A DNA stretch of 64,000 nucleotides. Origin: Planctellipticum variicoloris (GTDB taxonomy: Bacteria; Planctomycetota; Planctomycetia; Planctomycetales; Planctomycetaceae). Where the stretch lies: assembly GCF_030622045.1 (NCBI RefSeq), contig NZ_CP130886.1, positions 3,733,557 through 3,797,556 of the forward strand, read 5' to 3'. The stretch's first letter is position 1. Every line of letters starts with the position of its first letter. Shown piece by piece: positions 54,001 to 63,433 of this stretch. Under the pieces are notes generated by a model. The model did not search any database and had not been told where the DNA came from. It was given only the letters and a program-made list of their open reading frames with translations. The translations under genes were made by a program, and so were the position numbers.

Positions 54001-54302
54001 AGATGCCGCAGCATTGTCCGCTTCATGACGGGAGAAATCGGCGAGGCGGGCTGCCCGGAGGCCTGCAATACGGTCTCCGCGAAGGAATCGAAGGTCATGA
54101 TGCCGGGGGCGACGCAGGCCGAGGGGGAGCCTGTCAGGAGCCGGGCCACGATTTCCCGCTGCGCCCGGCGGGTCGGGGTGAGCCAGAGCGCGGCTCCCGG
54201 CGAGCGCTGCTGGCGGAGCGATTCCAGCACGGCGGCATATCGGGCCAGAACCGTCGACCGCTCCGTTCCGGGCAATCCGCAGAGGATCTCGACGCGCGAC
54301 AC
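51009..54302 (-). CDS. AddB-like PD-(D/E)XK nuclease/helicase-like protein
   Basis: 1097 residues from a GTG at 54302 with GGAGG 6 bases upstream (an ATG at 54365 gives 1118). Resembles AddB of the AddAB recombination complex, which resects double-strand breaks. The N-terminal helicase-like region has a degenerate ATP loop (C-G-L-P-G-T-E-R-S-T, no G-K). The C-terminal nuclease has the Fe-S Cys set: one in Y-A-E-C-P-F-R-F-W and three in C-T-G-H-C-A-Y-R-T-V-C (Cys1056, 1060, 1066). It also has G-R-I-D-R-V-D, V-I-D-Y-K-T-G-K and Q-L-P-L-Y-L-L. No AddA gene is in the window. Confidence 0.9.
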   Translation of the reverse strand: MSRVEILCGLPGTERSTVLARYAAVLESLRQQRSPGAALWLTPTRRAQREIVARLLTGSPSACVAPGIMTFDSFAETVLQASGQPASPISPVMKRTMLRHLIRRLAEQGRLPHFRGVAESSGFLDLVTSFISELKREEIWPDDFANALQGGRPRERDLALIFQEYQDALTQRQWYDSEGRFWLARTELENGRFGPFADLQQLVIAGFTDFTHTQYEIIEHLTGHCPDTLITLPLDRSADRSELFAKPAAALWRLQGQLCERDIQVTDSPEVDSRPAGLATVRRGLFSNPRHWKPAGDAQGLELVSVTGPDSEWTAVALRIKHLLATGVAPGQIVVGLRNVAADGPRWLEALQAAGLPVWCEAERPLSASPAVKALFGVLQLEIEHWPFQRVLDLLHSEFLGWPAMGALRTQAARRVGRALRRHRLHAGRDVMLRVLKRVAERPVDERNRAEYADAFGAFDILSKLSHALDPLRRAHPLDRWADALAEVVEQLRFFPPAEHKGAEILREAEQARQDWDLVQRILRNAAEAERELEPEPRKTALKDFLLEFRDLLSRETIGRSVEPAGVVRILDVDQVRHLDVPYLFLAGLTESTFPASRVDDCLLSDSDRTRLNESGLRLHQRSAHQQDEMFLFFETVACPTRQLTLSYPAVSSRGQPVFPSPYASALRTLFAPGVLTEAHEGRLDPTPTRSDALSPGDLRLLSVVEARAGNPGLLRWWADEPARQPTARNLLAAANVAAQRFQTQGFTPWEGRLSLPQNIQGLQGRFAASHQFSATELESYAECPFRFWLENVLDVAELPLPEEGTDHLGRGVMIHDVLARLLRENGMRLGDDLARQFVEYVEERLGRRIPETELQQALQRIEHLLMEEWAIAFAQQNTEYLEHVKASWEQLAEPLPPELAFGKLPREQDDPAAARQPLVLGKGADQTVVWGRIDRVDRGRAGDKDVFTVIDYKTGKRPTLKLDDLESGRGLQLPLYLLAVKRLGLAGPDAVPFQMGYWALKETGFSPGLRNRAKFGSLEQAVLDQLEATLDVVVPRLAAGIRSGRFVVENADEQCTGHCAYRTVCRVNQIRPLADLLGKRSRLPATAAPVDAESPA

Positions 54303-54643
54303 AGCCACCCTCCCTGTTCCAGCTCCGTGACAGCCAGTCGCCGGAATCCTCCGTCCTGCTGACAATCCCTACAGCCAGTTCGCAGCCGCCGAATGCCCGA
54401 AATGGCTGACAGGAGCGCTGGCGGCTGCGTTCCGATCCGATCGATGGACAGCCGCAGAAAATCGGGGGCCGGATTCGCAGTCTTGTCGGAAGTCTGCAGA
54501 GAGACTACGCTTCCTTCAAGGCCATTTGTGAAAGTTTGGCGGAAATGCGTCCTGAATCAACTGCCGTGCCCGGAGCGCGGAACGGTTCGGTCCGGAAGAT
54601 GCTACGCCGACGGGGTCCGGTGTTCGACAAAGGGAGATGGCGA

Positions 54644-56101
54644 ATGCTCATGCGTCGCGTCTGGTCGTGGGTTCTGGCGGTCGCAGTGTCGGTCGCGGTC
54701 GGAGCCGGTTCGGCATCCGCTGCTGAAGACGAAGATTACTACGAGCTGATGAAGCTCTTCGTCGACACCTTCGAGCAGATCGATCGCAACTATGTGAAGG
54801 AAGTCGACCGGAAGGAGCTGGTGGAGGCCGCGATGCGCGGCATGCTCAACAAGCTCGACCCGTATTCCTCCTACTTCGACAACAAGGAGCTGAAGGAGTT
54901 CAACGAGCAGGTCGAGCAGGAATTCGGCGGTATCGGCATTCAGGTTTCGCTCGACCCCAAGGGGCGCCAGTTGATGGTGCTGTCCCCGATTCCCGGCACG
55001 CCGGCATACAAGGCGGGAATCAAGGCGGGCGACCGGATCGTCGAGATCGACGGGAAAGCCACGGCCGAGTTCGGCGAGGGCAAAGAGATGGATACCGCCG
55101 TCAAGATGATGCGCGGAACCCCGGGATCTCCGGTGAAAGTCACCGTCGTGCACGAGGGGAGCGAAGAGCCGACAACGCTCGAACTGCTGCGTGCCGTCAT
55201 TAAAACTCCGACGGTGCTGGGAGACCATTTTGACTCCAGCGGCGAATGGTCCTACTTCATCGAAGGGGCGGACAAGATCGGTTACATCCGCCTGACGCAC
55301 TTCAGCCGGAACAGCGCCGCCGAAGTGGAAGACGCCCTGAAGTCTCTGCAGAAGCAGGGGATGAAGGCGTTGATCCTGGATCTGCGATTCAATCCGGGCG
55401 GCCTGCTGACGTCGGCCACAGCGATCTCCGATCTGTTTGTCGAGGACGGAGTGATTGTCAGCACCAAGGGTCGGAATACCGACGAGCAGGTGGCGACGGC
55501 GACAAAAGAGGGGACCTACACCGGCTTCCCGATGGTCGTGCTGGTCAACCGCTACAGCGCCTCCGCCAGCGAGATCGTCAGCGCGTGCCTGCAGGATCAC
55601 AAACGGGCGCTCGTTGTCGGTGAGCGAACCTGGGGCAAGGGGAGCGTGCAGAATGTGATCGAACTGGATGGCGGCCAGAGCGCCCTGAAGCTGACGACCG
55701 CCAGCTATCACCGGCCGAGCGGCAAGAACATTCACCGCTTCCCGAATTCCAAAGAGACGGACGAATGGGGCGTGATGCCCGATGAAGGATACCTCGTCAA
55801 GTTCTCAACGGAGGACATGCAGAAGTACCTGGAGTACCGTCGTCAGCGCGACATTCTCGGCGGGGAGCGTTCCGAGAAGCCGGTCGAGTTTACCGACCTG
55901 CAGGTCGCCAAGGGAATTGAATGGCTGAAAGCGGAGCTGGCGAAGGCCGACGAGAAAAAGACCGAGTCGCCAGAGAAGACCGCCGAGGAAAAGAAGGACG
56001 AGAAGAAGGATTCCGCACCGAAGGGTCAGGACGAACCCAAAGGGGGGGCTTCGGTCGAGTTCTTCCGACAGCTCCCCTGGCGGCCGGCCCACCGGGGCTG
56101 A
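54644..56101 (+). CDS. S41 family C-terminal processing peptidase
   Basis: 485 residues from the ATG at 54644 (GGGAG about 9 bases upstream; the frame opens at 54536). Signal peptide ends at A-S-A, so periplasmic. S41/CtpA type: a PDZ domain (about 85-190, with G-I-G-I-Q-V near its start), then the catalytic core with nucleophile Ser307 in Y-S-A-S-A-S-E and Lys332 in W-G-K-G-S-V-Q, 25 residues apart as in Prc. The tail is Lys/Glu-rich and low-complexity, ending in a Trp/Pro segment. Cleaves proteins near the C-terminus, targets unknown. Confidence 0.95.
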   Translation: MLMRRVWSWVLAVAVSVAVGAGSASAAEDEDYYELMKLFVDTFEQIDRNYVKEVDRKELVEAAMRGMLNKLDPYSSYFDNKELKEFNEQVEQEFGGIGIQVSLDPKGRQLMVLSPIPGTPAYKAGIKAGDRIVEIDGKATAEFGEGKEMDTAVKMMRGTPGSPVKVTVVHEGSEEPTTLELLRAVIKTPTVLGDHFDSSGEWSYFIEGADKIGYIRLTHFSRNSAAEVEDALKSLQKQGMKALILDLRFNPGGLLTSATAISDLFVEDGVIVSTKGRNTDEQVATATKEGTYTGFPMVVLVNRYSASASEIVSACLQDHKRALVVGERTWGKGSVQNVIELDGGQSALKLTTASYHRPSGKNIHRFPNSKETDEWGVMPDEGYLVKFSTEDMQKYLEYRRQRDILGGERSEKPVEFTDLQVAKGIEWLKAELAKADEKKTESPEKTAEEKKDEKKDSAPKGQDEPKGGASVEFFRQLPWRPAHRG

Positions 56102-56183
56102 GCGCAGGCCTGTCGAATTCGCGACAATGTTCCGCGTGGCCGGGGATTTCCCGGCCACACGTTGTTGAAGGCCCGGCCGCCCG

Positions 56184-57248
56184 ATGTCTGATTCCGCGTC
56201 TCATTCCAAGGAGCTGCTGCTCGCGATCGAATCGTCCTGCGACGAGACCGCAGCCGCCGTCATCGACTCGAATCGGCGAATTCTGTCGAGCGTCATCTCG
56301 ACGCAGCACGAATTGCACGAACGATTCGGCGGCGTGGTGCCCGAAATCGCCTCCCGCGCCCACGTCGAGCGCATTCTGCCCGTGATCGACGAGACGCTGC
56401 GGCAGGCGGGAGTCACCCTGCAACAGATCGGCGCGGTCGCCGTCGCGACGCAGCCGGGCCTGGTCGGCTCCCTGCTGGTCGGGCTCACTGCGGCCAAAAC
56501 GCTCGCCTGCGTGCTCGATGTTCCGTTGCTGGCCATCGATCATATTGCGGCGCATCTTTACGCCTGTCGGATTGCCGCCGGGCGCGATGTGTTTCCCGCA
56601 GTCGGCCTGGTCGTCAGCGGCGGGCACTCGAATCTGTACGACTGCGCCTCGCCGGTGGATTTCGAACTGCTCGGTTCGACCATCGACGACGCCGCGGGCG
56701 AGGCGTTTGACAAAGTCGCGCAGATCCTGGGACTGGGCTATCCGGGCGGCCCCTTGATCGAGCAGGCGGCACGGGACGGCGATCCGGCGGCGATTCCGTT
56801 CCCGCGGGCGTTTCTCAACGAAGATCGCCTGGAATTCAGCTTCAGCGGCCTGAAGACGGCGGTCAAATACGCCGCCCATGGAACTCCCGGAGCGCGTGCT
56901 CTGCCTCCGGAACTGACGCCGCGCCGAATCGCCGACCTCGCGGCAAGTTTTCAAACCGCCGTCGTCGACGTGCTCGTCGGCAAGACCGAGCAGGCATTGA
57001 GACAGACGGGGCGAGCGCGATTGCTGGTCGGCGGTGGCGTGGCGGCTAATGCTGTTCTGCGCGGCCGTCTCGAAGACATGGCGACTCGCCGCCGCATCGA
57101 ACTGCACATCGCGGCCCGGGAACTCTGCACGGACAACGCGGCGATGGGGGCGCTGGGCTGGGAGCTGTGGGAACGAGGCCGATTCTCGCCGCTCGATCTC
57201 GACGTGACGCCGGGACTGGTCCGCAAGCGTTCGTCGGCGTCCTCGTAG
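56184..57248 (+). CDS. tsaD: tRNA N6-adenosine threonylcarbamoyltransferase TsaD
   Basis: 354 residues. Transfers the threonylcarbamoyl group to A37 of ANN-decoding tRNAs, together with TsaB and TsaE (not seen here). ASKHA fold: I-E-S-S-C-D-E-T at 15-22, metal ligands His120 and His124 in D-H-I-A-A-H, S-G-G-H-S at 145-149, G-E-A-F-D-K, and G-G-G-V-A-A-N near the end with the conserved last Asp in C-T-D-N-A-A. Follows the S41 protease by about 80 bases. Confidence 0.97.
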   Translation: MSDSASHSKELLLAIESSCDETAAAVIDSNRRILSSVISTQHELHERFGGVVPEIASRAHVERILPVIDETLRQAGVTLQQIGAVAVATQPGLVGSLLVGLTAAKTLACVLDVPLLAIDHIAAHLYACRIAAGRDVFPAVGLVVSGGHSNLYDCASPVDFELLGSTIDDAAGEAFDKVAQILGLGYPGGPLIEQAARDGDPAAIPFPRAFLNEDRLEFSFSGLKTAVKYAAHGTPGARALPPELTPRRIADLAASFQTAVVDVLVGKTEQALRQTGRARLLVGGGVAANAVLRGRLEDMATRRRIELHIAARELCTDNAAMGALGWELWERGRFSPLDLDVTPGLVRKRSSASS

Positions 57249-57280
57249 CGAACTCTCCCGCGGGAGGCGATGCCCGACGG

Positions 57281-58672
57281 CTACGGCGTGCGAATACCGT
57301 TGCCGCCCCCTCCGCCGGTTCCGCCGCCGACAAAGCTGAATGTGAACACATCCGTGATGCTCGAAAACGTCGGGCTGACGCTGAGTCGGACGTAACGGCG
57401 GTCTCCCGAAACGACGGCCATCGCACCCATCGAGACCCCTTCTCCGATGAACTGCACGACCGGCTGGTAGCCGACTGCGCCAGGTCCCACGCTCGGAACT
57501 CCCCCGCCTGCTTGCGGAGCGACCTGGGCCGACACCATCGGAATTGCGGAGCGGGCGGCAAGGCGCGCCGCGGCGGACTGCTCTGCGGGCCGATGATTCA
57601 CGGGCGGGTGCAATTGTCGGGCGGCGGTCTTCAGGCCGGACGCCATCGAGACGCGGATCAGCTTATCCTCTGCGCCGAGCGCGACGACGTAGGTCGAAGT
57701 CTCTGCGCGCGGGGAGTCGGCTCGGCGGGTCACGGTCAGAGTCGCTCGCTTCCCTACAATATTCCCGCTCACGTGACGGACCCGGATGACGTATTCCCCC
57801 GCCATTCCCTGCGGGCAGACGTAATCTTCGTGGCACCGGGCCGGATCGGGTCCGTAGCCGTCAAACAGGTGCACTCCTCCCCCGGAGGAAAAGGCATTCT
57901 GACGCGAACAGACCGAGCCGTCGGGTTCCTGGACCAGCAGATCCAGGTCGCCATCGCCCGACCATTCGAGACGGACGACGAGATCCCGAATGCGGGCCGC
58001 CTGCATCTGCTCTTCCAGGGCCGATGCCGCATCGGAGCGTCCCGACTTCAGAAATTCCTCGCGGGCTTCACTCGCCGCGGCCTCCGCCTGCCGGACCAGC
58101 GACGCGCGATTCTTTCCCCAGACGTAGCGCAGGACGCCCGGAGCCGCCCAGGCGACGGAATCCCAGTCTTTAGTCCGAATTGCGAGCGGAAGCGCCAGCG
58201 AATAGGCATCGGGTCGGTTGGGCTCCAGGGAGGCCGCCTGCCGGTACAGCCGCAAGGCATGGTCGAAGCGATCAAATCGCGTCAGGTAGGCCGCGAGATA
58301 GAGCTGCGAGGCGGCATCGCTCGGCGTCACATCCTCGCTCGACAGCAGCACGCGCTCGATCTCTTTGTCGGGCCGACCGGCCATCCGCATCGACAACGCG
58401 AGAACTTCGTACATCCAGGGCTGAATCTGTCCGTGGATGATCGCCTGCTGGAGGCAGGCGATCACTTCGTCATGTTGACGGGACTTCGCCAGCTCGTTGA
58501 CAACTTCGCGAATGGTCTCCGGGGACACCTGTCCTTTGGAGAAGTAGCTCGACCAGTCGGTCCGATTCCGGCCGGTGCTCCCCTTTGAGCTCTCGGGATT
58601 TCGCCGGTTCTGAACTCGACGAAAAACGGGAAGTGCACGCCTGACGGCCCGCACTTCCCGTGAATTCTTCAA
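57281..58672 (-). CDS. TPR/beta-domain protein, probable continuation of the upstream VWA gene
   Basis: Up to 463 residues. Region ~38-150 is a helical TPR-like part (D-W-S-S-Y-F...Q-P-W-M-Y-E-V-L-A-L-S-M-R-M-A-G-R-P), then coiled helices, then a pre-peptidase-like beta domain (L-D-L-L-V-Q-E-P-D-G-S-V-C...G-E-Y-V-I-R-V-R-H-V-S-G-N), and a Gly-rich end. Start uncertain: the TTG at 58672 lies before a terminator hairpin that then falls inside the gene; a GTG at 58528 with AAGGA nearby lies after it but trims the D-W-S-S-Y-F start. Probably one unit with the VWA gene in other planctomycetes, to my recollection. Confidence 0.7.
   Translation of the reverse strand: MKNSREVRAVRRALPVFRRVQNRRNPESSKGSTGRNRTDWSSYFSKGQVSPETIREVVNELAKSRQHDEVIACLQQAIIHGQIQPWMYEVLALSMRMAGRPDKEIERVLLSSEDVTPSDAASQLYLAAYLTRFDRFDHALRLYRQAASLEPNRPDAYSLALPLAIRTKDWDSVAWAAPGVLRYVWGKNRASLVRQAEAAASEAREEFLKSGRSDAASALEEQMQAARIRDLVVRLEWSGDGDLDLLVQEPDGSVCSRQNAFSSGGGVHLFDGYGPDPARCHEDYVCPQGMAGEYVIRVRHVSGNIVGKRATLTVTRRADSPRAETSTYVVALGAEDKLIRVSMASGLKTAARQLHPPVNHRPAEQSAAARLAARSAIPMVSAQVAPQAGGGVPSVGPGAVGYQPVVQFIGEGVSMGAMAVVSGDRRYVRLSVSPTFSSITDVFTFSFVGGGTGGGGGNGIRTP
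58621..58661 (-). terminator. Intrinsic terminator after VWA gene
   Basis: 11-bp stem ACGGGAAGTGC / GCACTTCCCGT (58651-58661 with 58626-58636), 14-base loop, followed on the minus strand by TTTTTCG. It ends the VWA/STN transcript but overlaps the 5' part of the next open frame. Confidence 0.75.
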
Positions 58673-58713
58673 ACTGCCGAGGCTGCCGGAAATTCCCGGC
58701 AGAACTTGCGGAC

Positions 58714-61200
58714 CTACTGTTTTTTTTTGCCGAGATCGACCGGCTGACCGGCAGCGGGGAGCGGAGGAACGCTGAAGAATCCGCCGCCCATGCCGCCGCC
58801 CATCCCTCCCATGCCGCCCCCCATGCCGCCCATACCACCACCGCCGCCAGCGCTCCCGCCGAACGGGCTGCCGCTGATCCCGTTCTGGCCGCCCCCCTGC
58901 GTGCTGCTGCCGCCGGTGATGGGGACCACGAGGTCGGCGACCGGATAGACCCGGACGCTCAATTTGAGGTCGGCTTCTTCGATCGTGGTGATCTTCATGA
59001 CTTCATCTTCGATCACATACGTCAGCCCCTGCGGCTCCAGCAACAGCTTGAGGGCGCTTCGCAGCGTGATCTTCGTCAACTGCAGGGTGACCGGCGTATC
59101 GATGCCGATGCCCGCGTCCGTCAATTTGACTTCGTCGGCCCAGATCTGAATATCGTGATAGTTCTTCAGGAAGTCGATGGCTTCCTTCAACGGCATATCG
59201 ACGAAGTCAACTTCCGTTTCCTCGGAAAGAGCCTTCAGAATCCGCTGTTCGTTGGGGCTGTTCTTCTTCAGGTCGACCGAGTCCCACTTCTTCCGTCGCT
59301 CCGACAGGCTCTTCCAGACTTCGGCCGGGGGGAAACGGATCGGCGGTTCGTCTGGAAACGGGACGTGCGACAGTTCGACCTGATGCAACGTCTCCAGGAA
59401 CTCGTTGGCCCGCAACGTCCGCAGCCGGAACGAACGCGTCAACTGCTGAGCGGCGATAGCGCCAAACCGGGCGGCCGAGGAGACGCCGCTGTCCGGACGA
59501 AGGTCGATCGCCACCTGAGCGACTTCCGCCGCTTCGCCGAATGCGGGGTCGTCGCCATGCCGGCCATCTTCCATCAGCGCCCGCACGCGGTCGATCAGGT
59601 TCGCCAGTTTTTCCTCTTCCAGCAGAAGCTGGTCGGTGATTCGGTTCTGAGCCTCTTCGGCGGCCAGGGCGACCTGGCGGCGCGCCTGCTGCTGTTGCAG
59701 CTTTTCAGACCGGTTCTGCAGAGCCTGCAACTCAGACTCCAGACGCTTCAGCAGGCCGTTTCGATCTTCGGGAGCGATATCGGAAGCCGATTTCACGGCG
59801 TTCAGAGTCCGCTTCAGCTCATCGATTGCCTGTTCCGGTTCGGTCGAGCGGCGCGCGGCTTCGACCGCATTCGCGACCTGGTATCGCAGCTTCTGAGTCA
59901 ACACGACTCGCAACTGATCCTGCTCGGCGATCGGGCTGTCGGCCGGATCGGGCGAGACGCGGTTTTCCAGGGACTTCGGGTCTTCAGTCTCGGTCTGCCG
60001 GCTGACCAGCCGCGCTTCGAGCCGTTGGGCATCCGCCTCCAGGGAGGTCGCCAGTTCGTTCTGCGGATCGAGCTGCGCCACTGTTGAAGCGATCTGCCGG
60101 GCTTCGCGAACGTGCTTACCGGCGAGCGCCTGCTCGCCAGCCTGGAGCAGCGCATTCAGACGCCCGTCGAATTCCTGCTGAGCGGCACGGACCACCGGCA
60201 ACCCCGCAAGGGAGTTGCTCAATCCCCCGTCGAGCTCGAGACGTTCGGCAAAGGCGGGCAGGAACTGGACATCACGGGACTCCTGGGGAGCCGCCAGCGT
60301 CCAGGAGGCGGAATTTCCCTTGCCATCCGACAGTTCAAAACTGGCGTCGCCCTGCAGATTCCCGCGAGCGACCAGGATGGTTTCGCGATCCAGGCGGACG
60401 GGGAGCGCGCGGTCGTTGAACAGGGTCAGCCCGCGCGGAGCTTTCATTTCGGTGGGGAGGAAGACCGGAGCCGCAATGGCGGCGCCCAGCGCCTGGCCGT
60501 CCTGATCCGGGCTCTGGTCGTCCCGCGTCCCGTCAAACAGCAGGATGCCGCCGGTCTGGTGGGCCAGAGCACCGAGCAGGTGCAGGTTCTGCTGCGGCCC
60601 GACGGCGTAACCGTGAGCCATGATCTGTCGCGACTGGAGCTCGCCAATCAGCGTCCGCAGCGAGGCGGCGGGAATTGGAGCCGACGAGGAGACCCCGTCG
60701 CCAATGTATGTGATGCTTCCGGCGCGATCCGCCGGCAGGGCCGACAGAGCCGCTTCGTAGGCTTTCGGCAAATTCGTGGCGCCGAGCGGAACTCGTTGAT
60801 CGAGCGTCGCGAGCGACTCCAGGATTTCCGATCCCTGAGGGGCGACGAAATCCGCCGTCAGCGGCTCGGTCTGCACGTCGACGGCGAACAACCGGACGCG
60901 ATCGCCGACCGGCAGCGTCGCCAGAACTTTCCGCAGCACGCCGAGCGACTGCTGGCGATGCTGCCCCACCTGACTGGCGGAGGTGTCGATCAGGATCACG
61001 TGATCGTGAGCGGTGATCCCTGCCGGGAGTTCGTCGGCTTTCAGGATGATCGCCAGCAGATCTCCGCCGGTCCGCCCGGCTGGAACCAGCACGCCGGCCG
61101 GCGTCCGGAACTCGGCTGCTGCGAGCATGCTGAACGACAACGGCGATGCGGCGAGCACTGCCGCGACAGCCGTACGACCCAGAAACCGCTTCCAAAGCAT
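58714..61200 (-). CDS. Exported VWA protein with STN/secretin-like C-terminal domain
   Basis: 828 residues from the ATG at 61200 (GGGAG about 8 bases upstream). Signal peptide, then a von Willebrand A domain (metal site D-T-S-A-S, first strand H-V-I-L-I-D-T-S-A-S) across about 60-240, a long helical coiled-coil middle (about 380-560), and a secretin-N/STN-like domain near 660-760 (D-M-P-L-K-E-A-I-D-F-L-K...L-R-S-A-L-K-L-L-L-E-P-Q-G-L). The end is a Gly/Met-rich low-complexity tail. VWA plus STN is a planctomycete arrangement of unknown role, perhaps an outer-membrane or S-layer-associated assembly. Confidence 0.85.
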   Translation of the reverse strand: MLWKRFLGRTAVAAVLAASPLSFSMLAAAEFRTPAGVLVPAGRTGGDLLAIILKADELPAGITAHDHVILIDTSASQVGQHRQQSLGVLRKVLATLPVGDRVRLFAVDVQTEPLTADFVAPQGSEILESLATLDQRVPLGATNLPKAYEAALSALPADRAGSITYIGDGVSSSAPIPAASLRTLIGELQSRQIMAHGYAVGPQQNLHLLGALAHQTGGILLFDGTRDDQSPDQDGQALGAAIAAPVFLPTEMKAPRGLTLFNDRALPVRLDRETILVARGNLQGDASFELSDGKGNSASWTLAAPQESRDVQFLPAFAERLELDGGLSNSLAGLPVVRAAQQEFDGRLNALLQAGEQALAGKHVREARQIASTVAQLDPQNELATSLEADAQRLEARLVSRQTETEDPKSLENRVSPDPADSPIAEQDQLRVVLTQKLRYQVANAVEAARRSTEPEQAIDELKRTLNAVKSASDIAPEDRNGLLKRLESELQALQNRSEKLQQQQARRQVALAAEEAQNRITDQLLLEEEKLANLIDRVRALMEDGRHGDDPAFGEAAEVAQVAIDLRPDSGVSSAARFGAIAAQQLTRSFRLRTLRANEFLETLHQVELSHVPFPDEPPIRFPPAEVWKSLSERRKKWDSVDLKKNSPNEQRILKALSEETEVDFVDMPLKEAIDFLKNYHDIQIWADEVKLTDAGIGIDTPVTLQLTKITLRSALKLLLEPQGLTYVIEDEVMKITTIEEADLKLSVRVYPVADLVVPITGGSSTQGGGQNGISGSPFGGSAGGGGGMGGMGGGMGGMGGGMGGGFFSVPPLPAAGQPVDLGKKKQ

Positions 61201-61840
61201 TCTCGCCACTCCCGAAATGTCTGTGGGATGCGCGTCGAAGATCATGTATCGAGCGACCACCGCAAGAGCGAAGCCTTACGGAGACTTAGCCACCAAACGA
61301 AAATTCTAACGGTCTGTGCAGGCGGGATTGAAGAGAAATTCGGCAGAACTCTCCAGAATCCCCCATACGGGGCCGTTTATGCAATCGGCGCGGACAGGGG
61401 CACCCGTCGACAACGGTGACCAGAGACTGTGCCAGCCTCTGAATCGGACTTCTGCCAGCCCGCGAACGACCACTTTCCGATCCGACCTTGCAACGCATTC
61501 AATGCATTTTGTCCGCAAGGTTGATGGCCTGCGGTGGTTTGCGAGTTCCGTCGCAGATGGCGGCCCTCCCGCAGCCGTTTACAGATCGCCGCAACCTCTT
61601 TCGGAAAGGACCGTTACACCGATTCACAACAGCTCTCGGTCCGCTCCCGCACTGACGATGCTCCTCCCGGAATCTCCAGGGAGTCTGCCGATTCCGGTGA
61701 ATTTGCCGGCCGCTTGACGTCGATCCTATTCCGGCTGCCCGATTTTGAATTCGAGTTCCGGAAATCGGACCGCGCGGAATGGTCTGCACGCTCGGCCATG
61801 CGTTCTCCCGATTTGGCCACCGGCGGAGGGGCGGAACCTC
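61201..61840. other. Intergenic region between divergent genes
   Basis: About 640 bases upstream of both the VWA gene and the metallopeptidase. Promoter space; I see no gene, RNA or strong repeat. Confidence 0.4.
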
Positions 61841-63382
61841 ATGCGGTCTGCACATTCTCCTCGGTTCGCGGCGCTGGCAGTCGTCGTCGCAATGCTGGTC
61901 TGGCAGACACTGGCCCGTCAGCCGTCCGTAGAGGCGACGCTTCCGCTCCGGCCACTGCCCCGGGAATCGCGTCCGTTCCCGCATGGGATTTCGAACGCCA
62001 ATGCCCCGCAATATCGGGAGTACGCCCAGGAATCGTTTGCCGATCCCGGAACCGCGCTCTTCTTCCTTTGCGTGGGCGACCCTGCCGCCACGTATGAGGT
62101 CGTGCTTGAGGGGCGAGGAACGCGCGTCACCCCCCGTTTCGCGGCCCAGACGGAGGTGCACTCAAGTTTGACGAGTGACTGCGTGACCGAAGACTTCCCG
62201 TCCTCGCAGCGAGAGCCGGAAGATTTCACAACGGTCATCGCGCAAGTCGGCCGTGGCGCCCCCCTGCCGACGTCGGTCCGTTCCAACGAAGATCGGCCGT
62301 TCCGGTTGACCCGACGTTTCTCGTTCCCGAAGGCTGGCAGCCGCAGTTCGCTCGCTGCCGAGGAGCTGCTGGAATCGGATCTGCTGGCGGAGAATCCGCA
62401 CATTCGAGTCTATGTCGAACGCGGGACGACTCTGGAGGCTTCTTTTGACGGATTTCTCGAAACCGTCTGCGAGCTGGCCGGCGCGGTTGTCACTGGCAGC
62501 GACGCCCTCGGCGGCCAGTGCCGCGATGTCGACGCCGACGGCAAGCTGAGCATCGTACTGACGTCCCGACTCTCAGAATTCGGCGGTCGTGGAGGGCGTC
62601 TGGATGGCTGCGTCCGCTGGGAGGATTTCCAGGACTTCGCCCCGCGATCCGTCGGCAACGCGGCGGATGTGATTTTTCTGAATCCGGAAGTCCCCGATCG
62701 GGCGCAACTTTTCGCCGTTCTGGCTCACGAGTACGGACATTTGATCGCGTTCACACGACGCGGCATCGGTCTCGATCCGACCGCGGTTCCTGATGAAGAC
62801 TGGCTGAACGAGGCACTGGCCCACGTCATTGAGGTTCAACTCTCGGGTCAGGACTCGAATCTCGCAGACCGCATTGATGAATTCCTGCGGCATCCGGAAC
62901 AGAGTCCCCTGGTCGTCGCCAGTTCGACTCGTTCCGGACTCTGGCGCGATCCCGGCAGTCGCGGCGCAGGCTACCTCTTTCTGGAATGGCTTGTCAGGCG
63001 GTCACCTGAAGAGCGGCTGGCGCGACTGCTGCGTGGACCGGAACGGGGAACGCAGCTCGTCGAAGCCGTTTCCGGAACCGCTTTTGGCGAGACCTGGTCC
63101 GCCTGGGCGGCACACCTCTGGTCGCAGGGAATTCCCCAGCGTCGGGAAGGAACTGCGCGGCGCTATCCCGCCGCCGTTGACGTCGAATTGAGTCGACATC
63201 CGCTTCGGATTGCCGTCAGAGGCATGTCCCTCTGCTACCTGTCTGCCGCCACGCACCTTCCCGGCGGAACGATTGCCGTCACGCTCCCAGCCGACGCAAT
63301 CTGGCTGGAAGGATGGGCACAGCGTGATCGCGTTGTCGGCGCGCCGCTCGCGTCTGACCATCGCGATCCGCAGTACCGGTGA
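61841..63382 (+). CDS. Exported zinc metallopeptidase (HEYGH)
   Basis: 513 residues from the ATG at 61841 (GGAGGGG upstream; the frame opens at 61745). N-terminal helix/signal. Zincin: L-A-H-E-Y-G-H-L-I with the two zinc His and catalytic Glu of the HExxH motif, and W-L-N-E-A-L-A-H about 30 residues later, whose Glu is the likely third ligand; this pattern fits hyicolysin/M30-like or gluzincin peptidases. The ~230 residues before it contain a possible pre-peptidase part (D-P-G-T-A-L-F-F-L-C-V). Natural substrate unknown; likely extracellular. Confidence 0.82.
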   Translation: MRSAHSPRFAALAVVVAMLVWQTLARQPSVEATLPLRPLPRESRPFPHGISNANAPQYREYAQESFADPGTALFFLCVGDPAATYEVVLEGRGTRVTPRFAAQTEVHSSLTSDCVTEDFPSSQREPEDFTTVIAQVGRGAPLPTSVRSNEDRPFRLTRRFSFPKAGSRSSLAAEELLESDLLAENPHIRVYVERGTTLEASFDGFLETVCELAGAVVTGSDALGGQCRDVDADGKLSIVLTSRLSEFGGRGGRLDGCVRWEDFQDFAPRSVGNAADVIFLNPEVPDRAQLFAVLAHEYGHLIAFTRRGIGLDPTAVPDEDWLNEALAHVIEVQLSGQDSNLADRIDEFLRHPEQSPLVVASSTRSGLWRDPGSRGAGYLFLEWLVRRSPEERLARLLRGPERGTQLVEAVSGTAFGETWSAWAAHLWSQGIPQRREGTARRYPAAVDVELSRHPLRIAVRGMSLCYLSAATHLPGGTIAVTLPADAIWLEGWAQRDRVVGAPLASDHRDPQYR

Positions 63383-63433
63383 AACGATCCGCGGCCCCGC
63401 ACCAGAACCCAGGAGCGACGCGGAGCTCTGCAG

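Noticed and set aside
51126-54362. A ~1078-codon open frame antisense to the AddB-like gene
   Set aside because: GC-rich genes often leave open antisense frames. The sense strand has clear nuclease motifs and a ribosome site; the antisense reading has none.
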